A stretch of 64,000 nt of DNA from CAWFPR01 sp963817635 (GTDB lineage: Bacteria; Acidobacteriota; Vicinamibacteria; Vicinamibacterales; 2-12-FULL-66-21), in the NCBI GenBank assembly GCA_963817635.1, contig CAWFPR010000014.1, forward strand, positions 213,203 through 277,202, read 5' to 3'. Position numbers and translations under genes: made by a program. The stretch's first letter is position 1, and every line of letters begins with the position of its first letter. The notes under the pieces are model-generated. The model was given only the letters and a program-made list of their open reading frames with translations, was not told the DNA's origin and ran no database searches. Shown here piece after piece: positions 47,398-55,751 of the stretch.

Positions 47398-48341
47398 AGG
47401 CGCTCGTCACCGGCGCGGCCGGCTTCATCGGTTCCACGCTCACGGGCGCGCTGCTCGATCGCGGCGCCGAGGTCGTCGGGCTCGACTGTTTCACCGACTA
47501 CTACGCCCGCGCCATCAAGGAGCGCAATCTCGATCACTACCGGGCGCACCCGCGATTCCGGTTCGTGGAAGCCCGGATCCAGGATGCGGACCTGGTGGCG
47601 CTGCTCCAGGAAGTCACGCACGTGTTCCACCTGGCCGCGCAGGCCGGCGTGCGCAAGAGCTGGGGCCGCGACTTCCGGACCTACACGGACAACAACGTGG
47701 ACGCCTCCCAGCAGCTGCTCGAGGCGTGCGTGGGACGGCCGATCGAGCGGTTCGTCTACGCGTCGAGCTCATCGCTTTACGGCGACAACGCGACGATTCC
47801 GATGCGGGAAGACGCGCTGCCGCAGCCCGTCTCGCCGTACGGCGTCACGAAGCTCGCGGCCGAGCAGCTGTGCTACCTGTACTGCGTGAATCACCAGGTC
47901 CCGACGACCGCACTCCGGTACTTCACGGTGTACGGGCCGCGGCAGCGTCCTGACATGGCATTCAACCGGTTCATCCGGGCGGCGATCGCGAACGAGCCGA
48001 TCACGCTGTACGGCGACGGCGAACAGACGCGCGACTTCACGTTCGTGGGCGACGCCGTCGCGGCGACCATCGCGGCTGGCGACCGCGGCGTCGCCGGCCG
48101 CGCCTACAACATCGGCGGCGGGTCGCGTGTGTCGATGAACCAGGTCATCGACATCATCGGCCGATTGCATGGCCGTCCGCTTGGCGTCCGGCGGGAACCG
48201 GCGCAGAAGGGCGACATGCGCGACACCTACGCGGATACGACGCGTGCGCGCGCCGACCTCGGCTTCCTGCCGATGGTCTCGCTCGAAGAAGGGATTGAGG
48301 CGGAATATCGATGGCTTTCGACAACTCCGGCGCTCGCCTGA
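47394..48341 (+). CDS. NAD-dependent sugar-nucleotide epimerase/dehydratase (extended SDR)
   Basis: This 315-residue protein has the NAD motif 'VTGAAGFIGSTL', 'VFHLAAQAGVRKSWG', catalytic Ser in 'YASSSSLYG' and YxxxK in 'SPYGVTKLAAEQL'. 'YTVYGPRQRPDMA' appears as 'FTVYGPRQRPDMAFNRFI'. The pattern is closest to UDP-glucuronate or UDP-glucose 4-epimerases. It probably supplies precursors for envelope polysaccharide. It overlaps the thioesterase upstream and bamD downstream. Confidence 0.92.
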   Translation: MKALVTGAAGFIGSTLTGALLDRGAEVVGLDCFTDYYARAIKERNLDHYRAHPRFRFVEARIQDADLVALLQEVTHVFHLAAQAGVRKSWGRDFRTYTDNNVDASQQLLEACVGRPIERFVYASSSSLYGDNATIPMREDALPQPVSPYGVTKLAAEQLCYLYCVNHQVPTTALRYFTVYGPRQRPDMAFNRFIRAAIANEPITLYGDGEQTRDFTFVGDAVAATIAAGDRGVAGRAYNIGGGSRVSMNQVIDIIGRLHGRPLGVRREPAQKGDMRDTYADTTRARADLGFLPMVSLEEGIEAEYRWLSTTPALA

Positions 48342-49153
48342 TGGCGCCGCCGCTCGCTCGTTCGTTTGCGCGCGCGGCCGTCGCGCTGTTGCTCGTCGCC
48401 GCCGCGGCCTGCGCCTCGGGGCCCAAGAAGCCGCCCGTCGGCACGCTGGAGCCGGACAAATTCCTGTTCGAGCGCGGCACCGAAGCGCTCAACCAGAAAC
48501 GGTGGCTGACGGCGCGCGAGTACTTCCGGCAGCTCGTGGACAGCTATCCGCAGAGCACGTTTCGCGCCGACGCGAAGCTGGGCATCGGCGATACCTACCT
48601 CGGTGAGGGCTCGCTCGAGTCCAACGTGCTCGCGATCAACGAGTTCCGTGAGTTCCTGTCCTATTACCCGACGCACAGCAGGGCGGACTACGCCCAGTAC
48701 AAGCTCGGCATGGCGCACTTCTACCAGATGCACGGGCCCGAACGCGACCAGACCGAAACGCAGGAAGCCATCAGCGAGCTGACGACGTTCCTGGCCCGGT
48801 ACTCGAACAGCGAACTCGTGCCCGAGGCCAGGAAGCACCTGCGCGAAGCGCACGATCGCCTGAGCGATTCCTCCTATCGCGTCGGGTTCTTCTACTTCCG
48901 CTCCAAGTGGTACCCGGGGGCGATCGATCGATTCGCCGACGTCCTCAAGCGCGACCCCGAATACTCGAATCGCGACGCGGTGTACTATTACCTCGCGCAG
49001 TCGCTGATGCGGGTCAACCGGCTGGCCGAGGCGCTCCCCTACCTCGACCGCCTCGTGAAGGAATTCGAGCAGAGCGAATACCTCGCGAAGGCGCAGAAGG
49101 ACATCGCCGACCTGAAGGCCCAGCTGGACAAGAAGGCGAACAGCGACAAGTGA
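48341..49153 (+). CDS. bamD: Outer-membrane assembly lipoprotein BamD
   Basis: The ATG at 48341 overlaps the epimerase stop (TGATG). The product is a lipoprotein with lipobox 'LLLVAAAACAS' and five TPR-like repeats. 'LFERGTEALNQKRWLTAREYFRQLVDSYPQS' and 'AINEFREFLSYYPTH' are typical BamD. It connects to BamA in the outer-membrane beta-barrel machine, so its presence implies a diderm envelope. Length 270 residues is normal. Confidence 0.93.
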   Translation: MAPPLARSFARAAVALLLVAAAACASGPKKPPVGTLEPDKFLFERGTEALNQKRWLTAREYFRQLVDSYPQSTFRADAKLGIGDTYLGEGSLESNVLAINEFREFLSYYPTHSRADYAQYKLGMAHFYQMHGPERDQTETQEAISELTTFLARYSNSELVPEARKHLREAHDRLSDSSYRVGFFYFRSKWYPGAIDRFADVLKRDPEYSNRDAVYYYLAQSLMRVNRLAEALPYLDRLVKEFEQSEYLAKAQKDIADLKAQLDKKANSDK

Positions 49154-49187
49154 GGCCGCTCCCGCGCCCGGCAGGGCGGCGCCCGGC

Positions 49188-49748
49188 CTACACGACCCGA
49201 CCGAGCACGTGGTTGAACCGGCGATAATAGTCCAGGGCGGACCCTACCGCGGTGATGACGGCGACCCAGAGGGCGATCCGGCCCAGCGCGAAGAACTCGT
49301 GCAGATGCTCCCGGCCCAGGATGAGCGCGAGAATCGCGACGACCTGCGACACCATCTTGAACTTGCCGAGCGGCGAGGCGGGGATGATGACCCCCCGCGC
49401 GTGCGCGATGCTGCGCAGGACCGTCACCGCGAACTCCCGGCCGAGAATCACCGCCACCATCCATGCCGGCGCGAGCTCCATCTGCACCAGCGAGACGAGC
49501 GCCGCGGTGATCAGCAGCTTGTCGGCCAGCGGGTCCATCAACTGCCCGAGCGTGGTGACCTGCTGGCGCCGCCGCGCCAGGTAGCCATCGAGCCAGTCGG
49601 TCAGCGACGCGATCCCGAAGATCGCCGCCCCCACGAGCTCCTTCGGGACGCCGAGAATCAGCCGACCCTCGAATTTCGTCAGCAGCACCACGACCAGGAG
49701 CGGGACGAGAAAAATGCGGCCAAGCGTCAGGGCATTCGGAAGATTCAT
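49188..49748 (-). CDS. pgsA: CDP-diacylglycerol-glycerol-3-phosphate 3-phosphatidyltransferase
   Basis: This integral membrane enzyme makes phosphatidylglycerol phosphate. The CDP-alcohol phosphotransferase motif is complete: 'TDWLDGYLARRRQQVTTLGQLMDPLADK' (D-G-x2-A-R-x8-G-x3-D-x3-D). Four or five hydrophobic segments surround it. The ATG at 49748 (MNLPNALTLGRI) begins conserved sequence. TACAAT lies 14 nt upstream of it. It converges with bamD and is divergent from the nucleotidyltransferase. Confidence 0.95.
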   Translation of the reverse strand: MNLPNALTLGRIFLVPLLVVVLLTKFEGRLILGVPKELVGAAIFGIASLTDWLDGYLARRRQQVTTLGQLMDPLADKLLITAALVSLVQMELAPAWMVAVILGREFAVTVLRSIAHARGVIIPASPLGKFKMVSQVVAILALILGREHLHEFFALGRIALWVAVITAVGSALDYYRRFNHVLGRVV

Positions 49749-49841
49749 CGGGCGCCAGCGGCATTGTAGCGTAGGCCGGGGTGTCCACCGCACGTCGGGT
49801 TTGTGCGACCCGTTGAGCGTGGCTTATGATGACTGATTGCT

Positions 49842-50900
49842 ATGAAGGCCATCCTGCTCGCCGGAGGCAAGGGCACGCGCCTGCGCCCGCTGACCGTCCA
49901 CACCCCGAAGCCGATCGTGCCGATTCTCGATCGCCCCTTCCTCTACTATCAGATCGACCTGCTGCGGCAAGTGCCGGAAATCGACGAGGTCATCCTGAGC
50001 CTCAACTACCAGCCCCGGCGGATCGAGGAGATTTTCGGGGAAGGTGAAGGCCTCGGCCTCCGGGTGCGCTACGTCGTGGAGCCGATGCCGCTCGGCACCG
50101 GCGGCGCCGTCCGGTATGCCGGCGACTCGCTGACCGAATCGGTCGTCGTCTTCAACGGCGACGTCCTCACGCAGGTGGATCTCGGTGCCGTGCTGCGGCT
50201 GCACCGCGAGCGCAAGGCCAAGGCCACCATCGTCCTGACCCCCGTCGAAAACCCGCGGGCCTACGGCCTCGTCGAGACCGACGCGCAGGGCAACATTCTC
50301 CGCTTCCTCGAAAAGCCGGGCGACGACGAGATCACGTGCAACACGATCAACGCCGGCATCTACGTGCTCGAACCGGACACCTTCGATCGCATCCCGAAGG
50401 ATACCGCGTGGTCCATCGAACGCAGCTTCTTTCCGTCGCTCATCGACCGGCGGGAGACCTTCGTGGCGTACGTCTACGACGGCTACTGGATCGACATCGG
50501 GACGCCGGCCAAGTACCTGCAGGTTCACCGCGACATCATGGATGGCCGCTATTCGGCGCCGCCGTTCAACGGCGCGCCCGAGGCCGTGTCCTGGGTGTCG
50601 CCTGAGGCCAAGGTCGAAGCCGGCGCCGAACTGCACGCGCCGTGCTTCATCGACGAAGGCGCCGTGGTCAAGGCCGGCGCCCGGATCCTGCCGTACTCGG
50701 TCATCGGGCGGCAGACCCACGTCGAGGAACGCGCGGTCGTCGACGGATCGATCGTCTGGCCCAACGGCTGGATCGGCGCCGACGCCCTCGTCCGCGGTTC
50801 GATCCTCGGACGCAACTGCCACATCGGCCGCAGCGCGGCCGTCGAGTCGCCGGTCGTGCTGGGCGACAAGACCGTCATCACCGACTACAGCAAACTATGA
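49842..50900 (+). CDS. Sugar-1-phosphate nucleotidyltransferase (mannose-1-phosphate guanylyltransferase-like)
   Basis: This 352-residue protein has the nucleotidyltransferase signature 'ILLAGGKGTRLRPLTVHTPKPIVPILDRP', 'FNGDVLTQVDL', 'RFLEKPG' and 'INAGIYVLEPD'. A C-terminal left-handed beta-helix of hexapeptide repeats follows ('SIVWPNGWIGADALVRGSILGRNCHIG'). It is partnered by ATGA overlap with a phosphomannomutase, which supports GDP-mannose synthesis. TATGAT ends 10 nt before the ATG. Confidence 0.9.
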   Translation: MKAILLAGGKGTRLRPLTVHTPKPIVPILDRPFLYYQIDLLRQVPEIDEVILSLNYQPRRIEEIFGEGEGLGLRVRYVVEPMPLGTGGAVRYAGDSLTESVVVFNGDVLTQVDLGAVLRLHRERKAKATIVLTPVENPRAYGLVETDAQGNILRFLEKPGDDEITCNTINAGIYVLEPDTFDRIPKDTAWSIERSFFPSLIDRRETFVAYVYDGYWIDIGTPAKYLQVHRDIMDGRYSAPPFNGAPEAVSWVSPEAKVEAGAELHAPCFIDEGAVVKAGARILPYSVIGRQTHVEERAVVDGSIVWPNGWIGADALVRGSILGRNCHIGRSAAVESPVVLGDKTVITDYSKL

Positions 50901-52252
50901 GCATCAACCCGTCGATCTTCAAAGCCTATGACGTGCGGGGCCTCTACCCGTCCGAGATCAACGAGGACGCCGCGCGGCTGATCGGCCGCGGGTTCGTCAG
51001 CTATCTCCAGGCCAGGCGCATCGCCGTGTCGCGCGACATGCGCCTGTCGTCGCCGGCGGTCGCCGCCGCGTTCATCGACGGCGCCCGCGCGCAGGGCGCC
51101 GACGTGGTCGACTACGGCATGATGGGCACCGACATGATGTACTTCGCCGTCGCGCGCGACGGCCACGACGGCGGCGCGCAGATCACGGCGTCGCACAATC
51201 CGAAGGAGTACAACGGCATCAAGCTCGTGCGCCGGGAGGCGTTCCCGCTCAGCGGCGACGCCGGGATCGGCGACATCCGCGACATGATTGCGTCGGGCCA
51301 GCTCCCTCCGGAGGCGGCCACGCGCGGATCGCTCTCGACGATGGACGTGATCGACGACTACGTAAAGCACGTGATGTCGTTCATCGACCCGGCGGTCGTC
51401 AAGCCGTTCAACGTCGTGCTCGACGCCGGCAGCGGCATTGCCGGCATGGTCGCGCCGCGGCTGTTCGAGAAACTCCCCTGCCGCGTCACGGCGCTCTGCT
51501 TCGAGGTGGACGGCACGTTTCCGAACCACGAAGCCAATCCCCTCATCGAGGAAAACCGCCGCGACATCGTCGAGCGCGTGGTGGCGGACAAGGCGGACAT
51601 CGGCATCGCGTGGGACGGGGACGCCGACCGCTGTTTCTTCATCGACGGGAACGGCGAGTTCATCGCCGGCGATTTCATCACCGCGCTGCTGTCGGAAGCC
51701 TTCCTGCTGAAGCACCCGGGGGCGAAGGTCGTGTACGACGTGCGCGCGAGCTACGCCGTGAAGGACATCGTGGCGAAGTACGGCGGGACGGCCCTGATGA
51801 ACCGCGTCGGCCACGCCTTCTTCAAACGGCGGATGCGGGAGGAAGGGGCGATCTTCGGCGGCGAGGTCACGGGGCACTACTACTTCCGCGACAACTTCTT
51901 CGCCGACAACGGCTTCATCCCGGCGCTGCTCATCCTCGAGTTGATGTCGCGCAAGGGCCAGACGCTCGCGGAACTCCTCGCGCCGCTGCGCGAGAAGTAC
52001 TTCATCTCGGGCGAGGTCAACACGCGCGTGTCCGACATGCACACCGTGCAGGCGAAGATCGACGGCCTGGCGGCGAAGTACACGGCCGGCCGGGTGTACT
52101 CGCTCGACGGTGTCTCGGCGGAATTCGACGACTGGCACTTCAACGTCCGGGCGTCGAACACCGAGCCCATGCTCCGGCTGAACCTCGAAGCGACGACGGC
52201 GCGCGAAATGGAGGAAAAGCGCGACGAAGTGCTGAGGTTCATCCGATCGTAG
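50897..52252 (+). CDS. manB: Phosphomannomutase/phosphoglucomutase
   Basis: This alpha-D-phosphohexomutase has all four active-site elements: phosphoserine loop 'QITASHNPKEYNGIK', metal loop 'AWDGDADRCFF', sugar-binding 'GGEVTGHYYFRDN' and phosphate-binding 'VRASNTEPMLRLNLEA'. Length 451 is normal. It overlaps the upstream nucleotidyltransferase by ATGA; together they convert hexose-6-phosphate to a nucleotide sugar, probably GDP-mannose. Transcription may run on towards the tRNA, which has its own -10. Confidence 0.93.
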   Translation: MSINPSIFKAYDVRGLYPSEINEDAARLIGRGFVSYLQARRIAVSRDMRLSSPAVAAAFIDGARAQGADVVDYGMMGTDMMYFAVARDGHDGGAQITASHNPKEYNGIKLVRREAFPLSGDAGIGDIRDMIASGQLPPEAATRGSLSTMDVIDDYVKHVMSFIDPAVVKPFNVVLDAGSGIAGMVAPRLFEKLPCRVTALCFEVDGTFPNHEANPLIEENRRDIVERVVADKADIGIAWDGDADRCFFIDGNGEFIAGDFITALLSEAFLLKHPGAKVVYDVRASYAVKDIVAKYGGTALMNRVGHAFFKRRMREEGAIFGGEVTGHYYFRDNFFADNGFIPALLILELMSRKGQTLAELLAPLREKYFISGEVNTRVSDMHTVQAKIDGLAAKYTAGRVYSLDGVSAEFDDWHFNVRASNTEPMLRLNLEATTAREMEEKRDEVLRFIRS

Positions 52253-52275
52253 GCTGTGCTAAAATCGACCCCTGA

Positions 52276-52349
52276 GCGGGCTTAGCATAGTGGTAATGTC
52301 CTGGCTTCCCAAGCCAGTCAGACGGGTTCGATCCCCGTAGCCCGCTCCA
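52276..52349 (+). tRNA. tRNA-Gly(CCC), CCA encoded
   Basis: Acceptor GCGGGCT pairs with AGCCCGC, the anticodon arm is CTGGC-TTCCCAA-GCCAG with anticodon CCC, the T-arm is CGGG-TTCGATC-CCCG, and CCA is encoded at 52347-52349. A -10-like TAAAAT lies at 52260-52265. Its 3' end is the left attachment site of a small island, whose sequence restores the tRNA end exactly. Confidence 0.95.
52327..52349 (+). repeat. attL: 23-bp direct repeat within tRNA-Gly
   Basis: It covers the T-loop, the 3' acceptor strand and CCA, and is identical to 55491-55513. Similarity continues weakly for about 8 bp beyond CCA (ACTTTCGC here, GCCTTCGC at the other end). Confidence 0.92.
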
Positions 52350-52373
52350 ACTTTCGCGCTCCCGTCATCACGC

Positions 52374-52421
52374 GAAATTACGTCCACCGTAGCGCTTTAG
52401 CGCGAAGGTAGACGTAATTTC
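52374..52421. repeat. 11-bp inverted repeat at the integrase 3' end
   Basis: GAAATTACGTC (52374-52384) and GACGTAATTTC (52411-52421) are perfect complements around a 26-bp spacer. A second palindromic pair, TTTCGCG/CGCGAAA (52352-52358 and 52371-52377), abuts it. Both lie between the tRNA end and the integrase coding end. They could be recombinase arm sites or a terminator. Confidence 0.8.
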
Positions 52422-52665
52422 TTGGCTTCGCCGCCTCCCGTGTGTCCAAAATCTCTCCAAACTTGTCGAGCGGTTCGAGCCCGGATTGTCGTCCGTCGAG
52501 CAACCGGATCGCGTCTTCCGTTGCCGCCGGGCTCAGGGGCACGTAGCGGCGCGTCGTTGACAGGTCCGCGTGGCCGGCCAGTTCCTGGATGGCCCGTGCA
52601 GGCGCCCCCTTCATCGCCAGGTGCGAACAGAACGATGACGCAGGATGCACTGGAAGCGAAGTGTC
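52378..52665 (-). pseudogene. Tyrosine recombinase (integrase), C-terminal remnant
   Basis: The minus strand encodes the end of a phage-type integrase: 'FCSHLAMKGAPARAIQELAGHADLSTTRRY', with the conserved His and the nucleophilic Tyr, then a tail to TAA at 52378-52380. The preceding 'LRH' of the LRHTF box is present but shifted by one base near 52637. Upstream of about 52665 homology ends and stop codons appear, so the N-terminal domain is lost. It is the expected integrase of the tRNA-Gly island. Confidence 0.85.
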
Positions 52666-52679
52666 CAGGTTCATTACCA

Positions 52680-53220
52680 TGTAACAGAGGCAGCCGATGT
52701 CTTTCGACATGTACGGCGACGTGATCGATGGCGCCGCTCCGTACGTCATGGTCTGGCGACCGGGACGATGGCCGGCCCGGGACCGGCTGCTGCCCGCCTG
52801 GTTCAGCCGCCTGCACGGCAAATCCCGGCCCCCGGTCAACTCGGTTGCGGTTGTGGCTATATTCTTCTTCGCGATGTCCGTGCACAGCCTCGTCGGCCCA
52901 GCCGAAGCGTTCCAGATCGTGTTCAACGCCGGGCGGCATCTTCCACGGGCTGACCCACGCGACGATGTTCGCGATCCCGCTGATCGGCCTCAGGAGCGTG
53001 ATGCCGCGGCCGCCGCGCCGTGGCTCCAGGCCGCGGCGTGGTCTGGCCTCGTGATGACGCTGCTCATCCATTGTGCTGTCGATTGTTACTGTCATCCGGG
53101 TCACGAGCGTGGAGTCGTTCGCGCTCAAGATGTCTTCGGTGATCGTGCTGCTGGACCTGGTGGGGCCGGGAGTCCTGATTGCCGGCCGCCGCCGGTCCAA
53201 ACTCGTTGCCAAACGGGAGC
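52680..53220 (+). pseudogene. APC-family amino-acid permease remnant
   Basis: Three frames together give permease-like sequence: 'LLPAWFSRLHGKSRPPVNSVAVVAIFFFAM', then 'GIFHGLTHATMFAIPLIGLRS', then 'LSIVTVIRVTSVESFALKMSSVIVLL'. Frames change near 52937 and 53070. Only the last third of a transporter is left and no start is visible. The truncation is real because the N-terminal membrane segments are absent; the frame breaks may be partly sequencing error. Confidence 0.65.
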
Positions 53221-53225
53221 GTAAC

Positions 53226-55304
53226 ATGCCCAAGTCACTCGTCGTCGCCGCTCTTGCGTGCGCGCTCCTCGCCGGGTGCGCCCGACGTACCGACCACGCG
53301 CTGGCCGGCGATTGGGACGTGTATGTCGCGCTCAGCGCCCAGCCCAAGTTTGGCTTCGAGGGCTGGCGCCGGATGGGATTCGCGCACTTCGCCGGCACGG
53401 ATGCGGGCAACGTCGGTTTCCTGAAGCGGCGTACCGGCCAGCCCATGCTGACCGTGAACCAGGTTGCCGTGAACGGCGACGACGTGGTGCTGACCCAGGA
53501 CTCGCAGGTCGTGATGCGGGCGGCCTGGCAGGGTGACACGCTCGTGGGACTCCAGTACGTCCGCGGCGAGGTGATGGACCGCCGGTTCCGGCTGGTGCGC
53601 CGCAGCACGCCCGGCGTCGTCGAGCAGGACTACCAGGTCTGGAAGATGCCGGCGTCAGACGCCCGGTACGCGGTCACGGAAGACACCCTCGTGTTCATGC
53701 GCACGCGCGATGGCGCACGGCTGGCCACCTACATCGCGCAGCCGGTGGGGCCGGGGCCCTTCGGCGTGGTGCTGCAGCGCACGCCGTACCGCCGGATTCT
53801 CCACGAGGCCGGCATGTGGTGGGCGTCGCGTGGGTACATCTTCGTGGCGCAGAGCGTGCGAGGCCGCGAGGAGTCCAGCGGGGACGTCGCCGAGTTCGGC
53901 GACTACAGCACCGACATCAACGACGGCTACGACGCGGTGGAGTGGGCGGCGCGGCTGCCGCACGCCAACGGCAAGGTCGGCATGATCGGCCATTCCGACG
54001 AGGGACGGTTGGTGTGGTTCGCCGCGGTCAGCAATCCGCCGCATCTGGCGGCCATCGCTCCCACGGCGGCCACTGCCGATCCGTGGATGATCGTCCCGTA
54101 CGCCGCGATGGCGTTCGGGCCCATCAACGTGGACTGGGCGTGCCTGATGCGGAACCGCACCATGGACACGCACACCGCTGACCTGGACATCGGGGAAGCG
54201 ATCACGCATCTGCCGCTGGTCACGCTGCCGCAGCGGCTGGGTTGCGGCGATGTGCCGCTGTGGGACCGCTGGATCGCGCATCCCACGCTCGACGCCTACT
54301 GGCGTCAGCACGCGGCCACCACCTACATCGAGAACGTGAAGGCGCCGGTCCTGTCCATGGCCGGGTGGCACGACGATTCGCGCGGGCCGACTGACTACAC
54401 CGATGCGCTGCTCAAGGTGCCCGACCATCCCAACTGGCACCTCGTGATGGGCGTGGGCGCACACAAGGGCGTGGATTACGTGGCCGGCGATTTCGGCCCC
54501 GACGCGCGTTATGCGTATCGCGACCTCCAGCTGCGCTGGTTCGACCACTACCTGCTCGGCAGGAACAACGGTGTGGACACGCTGCCGCACCTCGACATCT
54601 TCGTCCAGGGCGACAACACGTGGCGCACCGAGAACGAGTGGCCGCTCGCCAGACAGGTGTTGACGAGCTGGTATGTGTCGTCCGGCGGCCACGCGCAGAC
54701 CAGCAGCGGCGACGGCGTCCTCGACACTGTGGCGCCCACCGGCGTGGCGACCGACACGTTTACGTACGATCCTGGTGACCCGACGCCGTATCTCATCGAC
54801 TCGCGCGAGCTGGAAGAGTCGCTCAACGAGGACTACACCGAACTCAACGCGACCCGCCAGGACGCGTTGGTGTTCACCTCGAAGCCGCTCACCCGGCCCA
54901 TCGAGATCACAGGTGAGATGTCGGCCGTGCTGTGGGCGGCGAGCGATGCACGGGACACCGACTGGACCATCATGCTGCTCGATGTGTGGCCCGACGGCCA
55001 TGCCGAACGGGTGCAAGACGGGCTGGTGCGGGCGCGCTTCCGCCAGGGCATGGACAAGGAGGTGCCGCTCGTCCCCGGGCAGATCAATCGCTACGATGTC
55101 GACCTGTGGTTCACGTCGAAGGTGTTCGAGCCGGGGCACCGGCTCCGGGTGAGTATCGCCTCGGCGCTGTTCCCGAAGTACGACCGGAACCTCAACACCG
55201 GCGGCAACAACGAACGCGATACGACGTGGGTGGTGGCGCACCAGACGTTGTACCACGACGCGGCGCACCCGACGCACGTGGTGCTGCCGGTCATTCCGCG
55301 GTAA
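53226..55304 (+). CDS. CocE/NonD-type alpha/beta hydrolase lipoprotein (X-Pro dipeptidyl-peptidase family)
   Basis: This 692-residue protein has a lipobox 'LACALLAGCA'. An N-terminal domain of about 140 residues precedes an alpha/beta hydrolase core: 'GVVLQRTPYRR', 'VAQSVRGREESSGD' and nucleophile elbow 'GMIGHSDEGRLVWFA'. The acid lies in 'MAGWHDDSRGP' and the His in 'VMGVGAHKGVD', followed by a C-terminal jelly-roll ('DTFTYDPGDPTPY'). Family members hydrolyse esters or X-Pro peptides. The usual GxSYxG is here GHSDEG and GPWxHG is VGAHKG. It is the only intact cargo gene of the tRNA-Gly island. Confidence 0.88.
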   Translation: MPKSLVVAALACALLAGCARRTDHALAGDWDVYVALSAQPKFGFEGWRRMGFAHFAGTDAGNVGFLKRRTGQPMLTVNQVAVNGDDVVLTQDSQVVMRAAWQGDTLVGLQYVRGEVMDRRFRLVRRSTPGVVEQDYQVWKMPASDARYAVTEDTLVFMRTRDGARLATYIAQPVGPGPFGVVLQRTPYRRILHEAGMWWASRGYIFVAQSVRGREESSGDVAEFGDYSTDINDGYDAVEWAARLPHANGKVGMIGHSDEGRLVWFAAVSNPPHLAAIAPTAATADPWMIVPYAAMAFGPINVDWACLMRNRTMDTHTADLDIGEAITHLPLVTLPQRLGCGDVPLWDRWIAHPTLDAYWRQHAATTYIENVKAPVLSMAGWHDDSRGPTDYTDALLKVPDHPNWHLVMGVGAHKGVDYVAGDFGPDARYAYRDLQLRWFDHYLLGRNNGVDTLPHLDIFVQGDNTWRTENEWPLARQVLTSWYVSSGGHAQTSSGDGVLDTVAPTGVATDTFTYDPGDPTPYLIDSRELEESLNEDYTELNATRQDALVFTSKPLTRPIEITGEMSAVLWAASDARDTDWTIMLLDVWPDGHAERVQDGLVRARFRQGMDKEVPLVPGQINRYDVDLWFTSKVFEPGHRLRVSIASALFPKYDRNLNTGGNNERDTTWVVAHQTLYHDAAHPTHVVLPVIPR

Positions 55305-55490
55305 TCGTGTCCGATGACGGCCCTCGCCGTTTATGGCATGAATCGGTCGGTGGGCCACGCTGCCACTCGCGTCGTCCACGTTGATAGGCGCAGCAGATTC
55401 GGCCGGCGGGTTCACCCAACTTCGTCCTCGAATCGCGCGGCGTCTTCACCGAGCCGGCGTGCTTTACTCGCGATAAACTGATTAATCGGT
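55305..55490. other. Right end of the island, no gene seen
   Basis: This 186-bp stretch between the hydrolase stop and attR holds no supported ORF. It contains AT-richer sequence just before the repeat (ATAAACTGATTAATCGG), which may be recombinase-related. Confidence 0.5.
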
Positions 55491-55513
55491 TTCGATCCCC
55501 GTAGCCCGCTCCA
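55491..55513 (+). repeat. attR: second copy of the 23-bp tRNA-Gly 3' end
   Basis: It is identical to 52327-52349 but lacks the rest of a tRNA. An imperfect hairpin, AGCC-TTC-GCTCGC paired with GCGAGC-TTC-GGCT (about 55512-55548), follows. It is probably the original terminator of the tRNA gene before insertion. Confidence 0.92.
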
Positions 55514-55751
55514 GCCTTCGCTCGCGCAATCCGTGAGCGAGCTTCGGCTCGGCGAGCCAGCTTCCTCGATCTCCACGCGAACCTCGTCTCACACGTCAAT
55601 CGACCACCCGCGCGGTTCGATGCGCAAGGACACTGCGTAAATTACTGCCGTTGAACAGGTCCGTACCTCCACAGAGTCCGTCTAAGACGCCACGGCCGAC
55701 AGGCGGCCCGTTCACGAGTCCAAGGACGATTCGCTCGGAGACAGGAGTCGC
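55514..55751. other. Intergenic region after attR, no gene seen
   Basis: Apart from the hairpin just after attR and an AGGAG Shine-Dalgarno at its right edge (GACAGGAGTCGC before ATG 55752), I see no feature here. Antisense frames across it have no family signal. Confidence 0.5.

Larger units (their letters stand above)
52327..55513. mobile_element. Small degraded genomic island integrated in tRNA-Gly(CCC)
   Basis: A 23-bp perfect direct repeat marks both ends: the tRNA T-arm to CCA at 52327-52349 and its copy at 55491-55513. Inside are a truncated tyrosine recombinase next to the left end and reading towards it, a permease remnant and one intact hydrolase gene. The order tRNA, int, cargo, repeat is the classical integrative-element layout. 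At 3.2 kb with a broken integrase it cannot move by itself. Confidence 0.88.

Noticed and set aside
53655..55415. Minus-strand open frame of about 586 codons opposite the CocE-like hydrolase
   Set aside because: Its composition is that of a shadow frame, and the plus strand has lipobox, catalytic triad and Shine-Dalgarno.
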